Below are positions 14,434-22,054 of a DNA stretch of 35,554 nucleotides, piece after piece (the first letter of the stretch is position 1; each line of letters opens with the position of its first letter). The stretch comes from Oscillospiraceae bacterium (lineage in GTDB: Bacteria > Bacillota > Clostridia > Oscillospirales > Ruminococcaceae), in assembly GCA_016295145.1 (NCBI GenBank), contig JAEDLR010000011.1, positions 1 through 35,554 on the forward strand, read 5' to 3'. The notes under the pieces are model-generated. The model did no database searches and was not told where the DNA came from. It saw only the letters and a list, made by a program, of their open reading frames with translations. Position numbers and translations under genes: made by a program.

Positions 14434-15408
14434 TCAGGTCCAGTCAACCACCGCAACTGCACCACGCATCAGCGGAACAAAGCCTACACGAACCGAAACC
14501 GCAATGCGATCCAACTGACAGTGAATGAGCTGATCCGTCTCCAGCAGAACATCGGAACCAGTTACACACTCCAGCGCATAGTCCTTCGCCAGACCGATCA
14601 TTGTGGTATCGCTTAACGAGGCATCCTTGATGAGTTTCGCACCAAAGGGCAGATATACCGTGCCCTTCTCATCCGCCACGCGGTCAGACATCTGCTCCAT
14701 GGCAAGAATGGCAGCAACCGTCTTGGGCGATGCCACAACTGTGGTCATGTCAAAATCAGTGAACTGACCGTACAGATTCGCCAGATCTGCATACGAAAGG
14801 GTCGCACCTGTCAGATCAATGGCAGCTACAGATTCTTTCAGCTTGGCAAGTGCCTTTGCCGCGATGGCTCCGGCAAGTTTTCTGCCAATGGCACGCAGCG
14901 CAACTGCAAAGCTATCCAGACGCTGGCGGCGCACGATCTCATAGGATGCCGAAATCACTCTGCCATACTTGTCCAATGTAATGGGAGACGCTGCCTCCGT
15001 AATCGTGGTCACCTTCAGATTGCCGCCCTCACCAGTGGTCGCAGAATATGCACCGTCGCTCTCATCAATCGTAAATCCCTTATAACAGGTGCTGTTTACC
15101 GCAGAGGTAGCTGCAGTCAGTTCCGGCAAAATGGATTCCTCCATGCCCTGTTTGACCGCACGGCGCACAAATTCCGGGAACAGTACCGCACTTTCAGTGG
15201 TAGTAAAGAATTTCTCTACACAGTCGCATGCAGGGCCGCTGATATGAATGTCAAAACGCTTCAACTGACGCTCGTAAGCATCCAGTGCGGCAAGGGGCGT
15301 GCCAACATATGCCTCGGAAGGATCGGCTGCCTCCAGTGCCTGTGCAAAAGTGGTGTTTGCAAGATGATACATACCCTTTTCCAGCTTTACAGAATCAAAC
15401 ATTTTCAT
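14434..15408 (-). CDS. Phage major capsid protein (HK97-like)
   Basis: 324 residues with GGAAAGGA before ATG 15408, overlapping the portal gene by 14 bases. The layout fits an HK97-fold capsid protein: a helical N-terminal arm with ESAVLFPEFVRRAVKQGMEE, a strand-rich middle (DGAYSATTGEGGNLKVTTIT), the spine-helix region KYGRVISASYEIVRRQRLDS and FAVALRAIGRKLAGAIAAKA, and a C-terminal part with SPKTVAAILAME, AKLIKDASLSDTTMIGLAKD and RVGFVPLMRGAVAVV, typical of the axial domain. It assembles the icosahedral shell. It has only a short N-terminal arm rather than a long delta domain, so scaffold function may be supplied by the downstream protease-like protein. Confidence 0.85.
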   Translation of the reverse strand: MKMFDSVKLEKGMYHLANTTFAQALEAADPSEAYVGTPLAALDAYERQLKRFDIHISGPACDCVEKFFTTTESAVLFPEFVRRAVKQGMEESILPELTAATSAVNSTCYKGFTIDESDGAYSATTGEGGNLKVTTITEAASPITLDKYGRVISASYEIVRRQRLDSFAVALRAIGRKLAGAIAAKALAKLKESVAAIDLTGATLSYADLANLYGQFTDFDMTTVVASPKTVAAILAMEQMSDRVADEKGTVYLPFGAKLIKDASLSDTTMIGLAKDYALECVTGSDVLLETDQLIHCQLDRIAVSVRVGFVPLMRGAVAVVDWT

Positions 15409-16630
15409 TTTCCTTTCCCATTTCGGCTTCAGTCATTTGGTTGCGCAGCTCAATCTCATATGCCTGCGCATTCTTCAATCTTGCTTCGGCAAGCTCGGTT
15501 TCGTCCTGTAGGTTGATGTTATCCCAAAGAATCTGCGGCTCGTACAGATACCCCTCACCGTGCAGTGCGGCACGAGCGATCTTTAACAGCGTGGGCGTTA
15601 AAATGCGCCGGAAATACTCCAGTTCCGAGGTAAGAATATCCGCCTGCTGTGTAGACATCCGTTCCGTGCTTGACCAGTTCAGCCCCAGCAAAAACGGCGG
15701 AATACCCAGCTTGGATATGATCTGTTCCAGCAGTTGCCGCACCGGAATCTCCGTATCGGGCATTTGATTTTCCGCACCAATTGCACGGATTTCCACATCA
15801 CCTGCCACAATAAAATCCTGAATCTCGCCGTGCTGCATCCCACGAATCCCATCCTGCCACGCCGCCGCGATCTCTGCTGCGTGTTCATTGGCATATGCCG
15901 CCGATGCAGGATCATTGCCCGGGCGATAAGTCACCGCATAGCGCACATTGCCTGCGCGGTCATAATTCTGCCCGATGCACTCGTAGATCCGCAGCAGCAC
16001 CTTGCTGATGGCAGGCAAGCCGCTTAGCACCGAGATACCGTATATACCACCCACAGGGGGCTGCATGGGAATAAACAGAATCCGTTCGGGTCTGGCAATG
16101 GCGACCGGCTCCCGTTCCTTGTCACCCTGTGCATAGTGGCGGCAGCCGTGCCGCTGATCCTGCTTGATGATGAGTGTGCGCGGGTGCGCGACGTTCAGCG
16201 CAGTAAGCTGTCCCGTTTCCTCATCGAAAAGCATCTCGCCCACCGCATTGCCGTACAGTAGCAGACTGTCCAGCATCCTGTCGGCAAACTCCTGCAACGA
16301 GCAACTATTGCTGCCCACAGAAACACACGCACAAAAGCGATCCAGAAACTGCTGCGCTTCGGGGTCGTCAACACGCACTACAAAGCCGCCGCACAGCCGC
16401 ACGATCTTGCGAAACGCCGCATCAATTACGGGAACTGACGCGCGCAGTGCCTCATACAGCTGCCAAACCGCAGGACAAGGTGCATCGGGTGCTGTCAACG
16501 GTAATGTCGATGCACTGTGACCCACTGTGGAAACCGCCGCCCTTGCTTTCTTTGCAGATTTGTCCTCTTGGGACGGTGCAGAGGGCTTTTTCGATGATCT
16601 GCGCCTTGTTTTGCGAACTTGAAAAGGCAT
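15395..16630 (-). CDS. Phage portal protein
   Basis: 411 residues from ATG 16630, nine bases after AAAGGAGG; a GTG two codons earlier is a poorer match. After a basic and Ser/Ala-rich N-terminus come VPVIDAAFRKIVRLCGGFVV, FADRMLDSLLLYGNAVGEML, ALNVAHPRTLIIKQD, PVGGIYGISVLSGLPAISKV, and LLEQIISKLGIPPFLLGLNW followed by a helical C-terminus. This is the standard portal fold (dodecamer at one vertex, through which DNA enters). The stretch before the first conserved helix is longer and more basic than usual. The gene follows the terminase and precedes the capsid gene, the usual order. Confidence 0.9.
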   Translation of the reverse strand: MPFQVRKTRRRSSKKPSAPSQEDKSAKKARAAVSTVGHSASTLPLTAPDAPCPAVWQLYEALRASVPVIDAAFRKIVRLCGGFVVRVDDPEAQQFLDRFCACVSVGSNSCSLQEFADRMLDSLLLYGNAVGEMLFDEETGQLTALNVAHPRTLIIKQDQRHGCRHYAQGDKEREPVAIARPERILFIPMQPPVGGIYGISVLSGLPAISKVLLRIYECIGQNYDRAGNVRYAVTYRPGNDPASAAYANEHAAEIAAAWQDGIRGMQHGEIQDFIVAGDVEIRAIGAENQMPDTEIPVRQLLEQIISKLGIPPFLLGLNWSSTERMSTQQADILTSELEYFRRILTPTLLKIARAALHGEGYLYEPQILWDNINLQDETELAEARLKNAQAYEIELRNQMTEAEMGKENENV

Positions 16631-16646
16631 ATTCACATTCCTCCTT

Positions 16647-17927
16647 TCAGTAATTCGGTTGATTCCGGTTCAGCGATGCCGCAAAAAACGCAGGTTTCTC
16701 TGCCTGATACAGCACCGTACTGACAAAATAGCGGATATCATCCATGGCGTGGTCGTTTTCCTTGATGGGTGTGTCCTTGGCAGCGGTGGTGTCCCATGCA
16801 TAAAGAGAAAACTCCCGAATGCTGTCGGTACACTGAGGCGCAAACAGAATCTTTTCCCCTTGCAGTGCATCTGCCACACGCTGAATGCCCGATGCCACAT
16901 CGTTGCGTGCAGGTACTACAGTGAATCTGCCATGCCTGCGGATACACGCAATAAAACTTGCCGCCGAAGGATCAATGACCACTTTTGTAATGGGCAGATT
17001 TCCCACCAATGCTTCCAATGATGCGTAATGCTCCTCATCGGTGCGGGGCATACCTGTTTTGCGGGCATCGTAGTAATGCTCAGCCATGCGATACCATTTG
17101 TCACCGCTTCTGCCCCACAACCCAAAGGATGTGGGATTCATGGTGCCGTAATCTGCGGAGACGACAAAATCGCACAGATGCGCAGGAGGCGTAACGATAT
17201 GCTTTGCAGCAGAAAACATCGGGTAAATCAGCCCCTGCGCCGCAACCCATCTGCCATTGATATAGCGTTCGTAAAAGGGACCTGTATACATTCTTCGGTA
17301 ACGCCTGCGTATGGCAGGTGAAAGTGAATAATTGTCCTCCATGGTAAAGTGCAGGTACAGCAGATTTTTCTCCTTGCGCTTTAAGATCCACTCGCGGTAA
17401 AACCAGTGCGATGGCGAGGAGGGGTTGCACGAAAACCAGATCCTTGACCCCAGCACTGAGCATCTTGCCAACGCCTGCTCCACAAAGGAGCGCGGCATCA
17501 GTGCCACCTCATCCATCAGCACACCGCCCAATGTAATCCCCTGGATCAATGCTGCCGATGCCTCATCTTTGCCGCCAAACCAGTAGTAGCGATTACTGTG
17601 ACCCCGAAAGCTGATATCACAATACGAACGGCTGATGCGTTCTGTAACGGTAAACCCTAGCGTTTCCAGCATGGGGATCAGGGGCGTGATGAGATTGCGG
17701 TGCAGTGCAGTGACAGTTTTTCCGCAAATGGCAAAGCTCTGCCGGTGAAAGGTCACACTGCTCCAGATCACAAAACCCAGAGCCAGTGCAGTGGTCTTGC
17801 CCGAACGGATTGCGCCGTCACAGACAATCGCATCATAGCCCTTTGTTGCGTCATCCGCCCACCAGCGCAGTGCCTTACATTGCTTCGGAGAAAACGGCTG
17901 CAGCATCGGCACATGATTGGTCGTCAT
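16647..17927 (-). CDS. Phage terminase large subunit
   Basis: 426 residues. ATG 17927 is chosen for AAAGGAGG just upstream, although the frame extends to 18062. The ATPase domain has Walker A GAIRSGKTT (38-46) and Walker B GGVLMDE (134-140, with catalytic E140), followed by the coupling-motif region SRIWFSCNPSSPSHWFYREW. The nuclease domain has acidic residues in VSADYG (D259), KVVIDPSAA (D319) and DHAMDDIR (D392/D396/D397), the RNase H-like triad. All key residues are present, so the motor should be active. It resembles PBSX XtmB-type terminases, some of which package by headful. It overlaps the small-subunit gene by 53 bases. Confidence 0.96.
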   Translation of the reverse strand: MTTNHVPMLQPFSPKQCKALRWWADDATKGYDAIVCDGAIRSGKTTALALGFVIWSSVTFHRQSFAICGKTVTALHRNLITPLIPMLETLGFTVTERISRSYCDISFRGHSNRYYWFGGKDEASAALIQGITLGGVLMDEVALMPRSFVEQALARCSVLGSRIWFSCNPSSPSHWFYREWILKRKEKNLLYLHFTMEDNYSLSPAIRRRYRRMYTGPFYERYINGRWVAAQGLIYPMFSAAKHIVTPPAHLCDFVVSADYGTMNPTSFGLWGRSGDKWYRMAEHYYDARKTGMPRTDEEHYASLEALVGNLPITKVVIDPSAASFIACIRRHGRFTVVPARNDVASGIQRVADALQGEKILFAPQCTDSIREFSLYAWDTTAAKDTPIKENDHAMDDIRYFVSTVLYQAEKPAFFAASLNRNQPNY

Positions 17928-18411
17928 CGTCGCAAGCCTCCTTTGGTGTCGCAAAGGCTGCCAACAATGCATTGGCAGAATCTGCCGAATCCACTGCATT
18001 TGCGCATTCCAGTAAGCGTTCCAATGCCTTTTGGCGATCAAACAGCTTGACCTCCACGCCACCGCCCTTCACGCGCTTGATCTCGGAAACATGAAACAGA
18101 TCCATCTGTGCAAGCGTATCCTCAGAGGGCATTGCATCGGCAAATACAAGCCTTGCAATATCGTTTGTGCGACCAAAGGCAAGGCGCGCAAGACCGTTCA
18201 TCACCAGAGTATGCACCGAGATTACAGGCGCAGCAGAAAGTCGCCGAAGCACCTTGCGGCAATTGCTGCTGTGCAGCAACCTGTTCGCAAAATCAAAAGC
18301 CTGTTCCGGCGGCACTCCGGCATGAATCGCGGCCTCCTCACCATTGCCAAACAGCAGATACAAACCGCAAAAACGCTCTGTCAGCGCCCGCTGCATTGCA
18401 GAATCCTTCAC
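17875..18411 (-). CDS. Phage terminase small subunit
   Basis: 178 residues from GTG 18411, seven bases after AAAGGTGG; an ATG at 18429 (184 residues) is the alternative but has no ribosome binding site. The N-terminal domain ALTERFCGLYLLFGNGEEAA to IHAGVPPEQAFDFANRLL is the helix-turn-helix of the terminase_2 type that recognises the packaging site, followed by NCRKVLRRLS. The middle HTLVMNGLARLAFGRTNDIARLV is the oligomerisation region, as in XtmA relatives. The C-terminus is acidic (CDDDDQSCAD) and would contact the large subunit. It is the first gene of the operon. Confidence 0.9.
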   Translation of the reverse strand: MKDSAMQRALTERFCGLYLLFGNGEEAAIHAGVPPEQAFDFANRLLHSSNCRKVLRRLSAAPVISVHTLVMNGLARLAFGRTNDIARLVFADAMPSEDTLAQMDLFHVSEIKRVKGGGVEVKLFDRQKALERLLECANAVDSADSANALLAAFATPKEACDDDDQSCADAAAVFSEAM

Positions 18412-18757
18412 GGCAAAACCACCTTTCATTGTTCATTGCTCAGTCAACCGAATGCATTCGTGTGAATGCGTTGTCATCCGCATTCATAAAGGGGGCATTT
18501 GGAGCAAAAACTTGTACGGTTTTGTACAAGTTTTGCAAAACTTTTTTGAAGAATCAGCGAAAAGCACAAACGCGAACTGTAATGCCATCTGTGATTTGCA
18601 TATTTTGCCGATGACAGCACGCTTTCACCAATTTCACCAAGAACACAAAGCGACACGCTCCGACATAAAATAAAAAGCACCCCGTCTGCTATGCATCATG
18701 ACTAAAGCATCACAAACAGGGTAAACTATTCACACAAAGAAAGGAGCGTTCGGTACC
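18412..18757. other. Intergenic region between the phage module and mazF, with an inverted repeat
   Basis: 346 bases without a gene. It holds a perfect 11-base inverted repeat, AAAACTTGTAC (18507-18517) with GTACAAGTTTT (18524-18534), about 100 bases upstream of the terminase start; this may be an operator or hairpin of the phage operon. No sigma-A promoter for the minus-strand operon is obvious. An AATGCATTCGTGTGAATGCG stretch (18451-18470) is a second, weaker inverted repeat. No antitoxin gene for mazF is visible. Confidence 0.55.
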
Positions 18758-19177
18758 ATGCTGAAAGTACACAGAGGAGAAATCTATTACGCTGATCTAA
18801 GCCCCGTAGTCGGCTCTGAACAGGGCGGTGTGCGCCCTGTACTCATTATACAAAACGATATGGGCAACCGCTACAGTCCCACGGTCATTGCAGCAGCTAT
18901 CACCAGCCAGCGCGAAAAAGCCAAGCTGCCCACACATATCTCGCTGAATGCCGCTGAGTGCGGTCTCACCAAGGATAGCGTGATCTTACTGGAGCAGATC
19001 CGCACCATTGATAAGCAGCGTCTGAAAGAGCGTATGGGAGAGATTCCCACGGCGACCATGCAGCAGGTAGATTATGCACTGGAGATCAGCTTCGGTCTGA
19101 TTCCCCGTCCGCGACGGGTGAGCGCAATCCACCAATCCATGCAGGAATTGCCGCAGCAACCGGTACAGCAAAGCTGA
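18758..19177 (+). CDS. mazF: MazF/PemK family endoribonuclease toxin
   Basis: 139 residues; AAAGGAG lies upstream of ATG 18758. The family start VHRGEIYYADLSPVVGSEQG followed by GVRPVLIIQND is unmistakable, with the catalytic Arg in GVRPV and the usual ITSQ (about residue 46-49) later. MazF enzymes cut mRNA at short sequences when not held by an antitoxin. The canonical domain ends at about residue 116 (DYALEISFGLI); the last 20 residues form an extra tail that overlaps the convergent ATPase gene by 92 bases. No antitoxin gene precedes it, unlike the usual mazE-mazF or ndoAI-ndoA arrangement, so it is solitary here. Confidence 0.95.
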   Translation: MLKVHRGEIYYADLSPVVGSEQGGVRPVLIIQNDMGNRYSPTVIAAAITSQREKAKLPTHISLNAAECGLTKDSVILLEQIRTIDKQRLKERMGEIPTATMQQVDYALEISFGLIPRPRRVSAIHQSMQELPQQPVQQS

Positions 19178-21761
19178 ACATCAGGCTGACCAGCAAAGGC
19201 GTACCGCTGAGCAGCGTGGTATCGAACAATGTAGCAACCGGCAGCAAACACACCGCTGCAGCCGTTACCCCTGCTGAAACCAGAACGGCGCCGATCAGGG
19301 CAGGATTGGAAAACCACGGTACGGAAAACAGTGTGCCGTCCTCGGTTTTGCATTCAAATACATGAATAAGCTGTGATGCGATCAGTGTCACCAGTGCAGC
19401 AGTTCTTGCCATATCCACGCTGCCCGAAAGCCGAAACACCGTGGAGAATGACCCCAGTGTGGAAAGTGCAATGAAGATCCCACGGAACACAATACGCGAA
19501 AGCAATCCGCCGGCAAAAAAACTTTCTTCTGCCCGGCGCGGCGGCCTTTGCATGATGCGTTTTCCGGGCGGCTCTAAGCTAAGAGCAACTGCCGGCAGAC
19601 CGTCTGTCAACAAATTCACCAGCAAGATCTGCGTAGGCAGAAGCACCATCGGCATACCCATGAGAATGCCCAGCAGCATTGTCAGCACCTCGCCGATATT
19701 GCACGCCAGCAGATATCGTACAAACTTACGGATATTGGCGTATACCGTGCGCCCCTGCTCCACCGCGGCAGTCAGCGTGTCAAAGCGATCATCCAGCAGC
19801 ACGATATCTGCAGCCTGCCTTGTCACATCAGTGCCTGTAATGCCCATTGCAACACCGATATTCGCTTCCTTGATGGCGGGCGCATCGTTTACACCGTCTC
19901 CCGTCATGGTAACAATATGCCCCTGCTTTTTGAAGGCACGCACCAACCGTAGCTTGTGGGCAGGCGTGACGCGGGCAAATACACCGTACTGCTGTACGGT
20001 CTGGGCAAGGATGTTGTCATCCATGCAATCCAGTTCCGCGCCCGTAATGACCTTCTCGCCCTTGGGAATGCCTGCCTGTTCCGCCACCGCAGCGGCAGTT
20101 TTTGCGTGATCACCCGTAAGCATCTTTACCTGAATACCGGCTCTGACGCATTTTGCAATGGCGACCTTTGCCTGTTCTCTGGGCGGATCCATCATTGCCA
20201 TCAATCCGAGGAACACCATGCCGCTGGTACCGCCTTCCACCCGTTCGCATTCCTTTTGAGCAAAGCCCAGCACACGCAGTGCCTGTGCAGCATATTGTTC
20301 GGTCTGTCTTAAGATCTCCGCGCGTTTTTGCGGCGTCATGGGCTCCGCCTTGCCACGCTCCAGATAAAATCCGCAGTCCTTGAGAATCACATCGGGGGCA
20401 CCTTTGCGGCAGGCAAGCAGCTGTGCCGATTCGGTATAGCGACAGAACACCGTCATGGCTCTGGTTTCGCTCTCAAAGGGAATCTCATCCACAGTTTTCC
20501 ATCGGGAAAGTCCGTCCGCCGTGATCCCGCACTTTGCCGCCGCTACCAGCAGCGCAAGCTCTGTGGGATCGCCGTCAACCTGCCATTCACCCCGGGATGT
20601 CAGCACCCCTCTTTGGCGATTATGCGTAACTGTATCACTGCGTATCACTCCATGATTGCAAAGCACGGCACAGCGCAGCAATGGTTCCAGATCGGGCTTG
20701 CTTCGTGGATTACATACCACACCGTTGCAGGTAAGCCCACCGCTTTTCTGCCAGCCGATGCCGCTGAGCGCAAAGGTTTCAGTGGATGTGGCAAGCTGAG
20801 AAACCGTCATTTTGTTTTCGGTGATGGTGCCGGTTTTGTCAGAGCAGATGACGGTTGCACAGCCCAGTGTTTCCACCGCGTGCAAACGGTTGACCAGTGC
20901 CTTGCGTTTGAGCATACGGCGCACAGCCAGTGCCAGTGCAATGGTTACGGTGGCAGGCAGCCCCTCGGGAATGGCAGCAATCGCGATGGTAATACCCGTC
21001 AGGAACATTTCGCCCACCGGTTCGCCCCGCAGAACCCCTGCCCCAAACACCAGAATACACACCACGCCGCAAAGGATCGCCACGGTTTTGCCCAGTTCCG
21101 CCAGACGATTTTGCAAGGGTGTTTCTCCCTGTGTAATCTCCGAGAGCATTTCCGAGATCTGTCCCATCTGCGTAGCCTTGCCCGTGGCAATGATCCTTGC
21201 TTCGGCAGTCCCCCCTGTCAGTGCCGTGCCGGCGTAGAGAATATCCGCCCTGCCTGTTTTGTTGTCGATGGAGCCGTCTGCGTCGGTATGGGGATGCTTT
21301 TCCACCGCGCAGGATTCTCCCGTGAGAATGGATTCCTCTGCCGTGATATGATGCCCCGAACAAATAACCGCATCCGCAGGTACTCTGTCCCCTGCCTCCA
21401 ACACAATGATATCCTCGCACACCAGTTTTGCCGCATCTATGGTGATGCATTTCCCGTCACGATACACCCTTGCCGTGGGCGCAGTCATATTGCGCAATGC
21501 AAGCAGCGTCTGCTCCGTGCGATACTCCTGCGCAAAACCAAGCAGCGCATTCAGCACCACGATTACGCCAATGGTCGCCGCATCGGTATACTCGCCCATC
21601 AGTGCCGATACCCCTGCGGCAGCCAGTAAGATCAGCACCATGATATCGGTAAACTGCGAAAGCAAAATCCGCAGTGGATGAGAGCGCGGCGGCGGCGCAG
21701 TCAGATTTTCTCCTTGCAGCTTCAGTTGCTTTGCAGCCTCCTCCGAGGATAATCCTTGCAT
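19086..21761 (-). CDS. P-type (P2, SERCA-like) calcium-transporting ATPase
   Basis: 891 residues, typical for the family, with GAAAGGAGC upstream of ATG 21761. Key motifs in order: LTGES (146-150, actuator domain), IPEGLP (264-269, membrane helix 4 ion site), ICSDKTGT (phosphorylated D308), LTGDH and VTMTGDGVNDAPA (hinge), then ACNIGE (helix 5) and NLLTDGLPA (helix 6, with the Asn and Asp of the calcium site). These are the residues of bacterial Ca2+ ATPases such as LMCA1; related enzymes move Mn2+. It exports the cation from the cytoplasm using ATP. A perfect inverted repeat lies just before its ribosome binding site. The 3' end overlaps mazF tail to tail. Confidence 0.95.
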   Translation of the reverse strand: MQGLSSEEAAKQLKLQGENLTAPPPRSHPLRILLSQFTDIMVLILLAAAGVSALMGEYTDAATIGVIVVLNALLGFAQEYRTEQTLLALRNMTAPTARVYRDGKCITIDAAKLVCEDIIVLEAGDRVPADAVICSGHHITAEESILTGESCAVEKHPHTDADGSIDNKTGRADILYAGTALTGGTAEARIIATGKATQMGQISEMLSEITQGETPLQNRLAELGKTVAILCGVVCILVFGAGVLRGEPVGEMFLTGITIAIAAIPEGLPATVTIALALAVRRMLKRKALVNRLHAVETLGCATVICSDKTGTITENKMTVSQLATSTETFALSGIGWQKSGGLTCNGVVCNPRSKPDLEPLLRCAVLCNHGVIRSDTVTHNRQRGVLTSRGEWQVDGDPTELALLVAAAKCGITADGLSRWKTVDEIPFESETRAMTVFCRYTESAQLLACRKGAPDVILKDCGFYLERGKAEPMTPQKRAEILRQTEQYAAQALRVLGFAQKECERVEGGTSGMVFLGLMAMMDPPREQAKVAIAKCVRAGIQVKMLTGDHAKTAAAVAEQAGIPKGEKVITGAELDCMDDNILAQTVQQYGVFARVTPAHKLRLVRAFKKQGHIVTMTGDGVNDAPAIKEANIGVAMGITGTDVTRQAADIVLLDDRFDTLTAAVEQGRTVYANIRKFVRYLLACNIGEVLTMLLGILMGMPMVLLPTQILLVNLLTDGLPAVALSLEPPGKRIMQRPPRRAEESFFAGGLLSRIVFRGIFIALSTLGSFSTVFRLSGSVDMARTAALVTLIASQLIHVFECKTEDGTLFSVPWFSNPALIGAVLVSAGVTAAAVCLLPVATLFDTTLLSGTPLLVSLMFSFAVPVAAAIPAWIGGLRSPVADGESDRS

Positions 21762-21786
21762 AAAACAACAGCTCCTTTCACAAATT

Positions 21787-21812
21787 GCTTTTGCACAAGC
21801 TTATGCAAAAGC
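21787..21812. promoter_or_regulatory. Inverted repeat upstream of the calcium ATPase gene
   Basis: GCTTTTGCA (21787-21795) and TGCAAAAGC (21804-21812), perfect 9-base arms. The element is 25 bases before the start codon on the minus strand and could be an operator or leader hairpin. The remaining divergent gap (21762-22054) holds only the MBOAT promoter. Confidence 0.5.
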
Positions 21813-21924
21813 TGTCCATGATTATGTATGTTCCGCCAAGGATTTTGTCCGTGCCAAAACAGAGTGAAAAACCGTTTGCCGATTTGTGAAATTCGCAGAA
21901 AACGCAAAAGTTGCCGCAAAAGCC

Positions 21925-21953
21925 TTGCAAGCCGCAAAGAAGTGATGTATAAT
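21925..21953 (+). promoter_or_regulatory. Promoter of the MBOAT-DHHW-ACP cluster
   Basis: TTGCAA (21925-21930), 17-base spacer, TATAAT (21948-21953). The leader to the MBOAT start is about 95 bases. Confidence 0.8.
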
Positions 21954-22054
21954 GAAGATGACAACAAATACTGCCCAAAATCGGCAGATTCAAAAAAAGA
22001 GAAAAAAGCAAGAACAAAAGGAAACACAATCGAATAGGAGTATGGTAGTACAAC

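Noticed and set aside
20328..21629. Plus-strand 433-codon frame opposite the calcium ATPase gene
   Set aside because: Antisense shadow of a gene with all P-type ATPase motifs.
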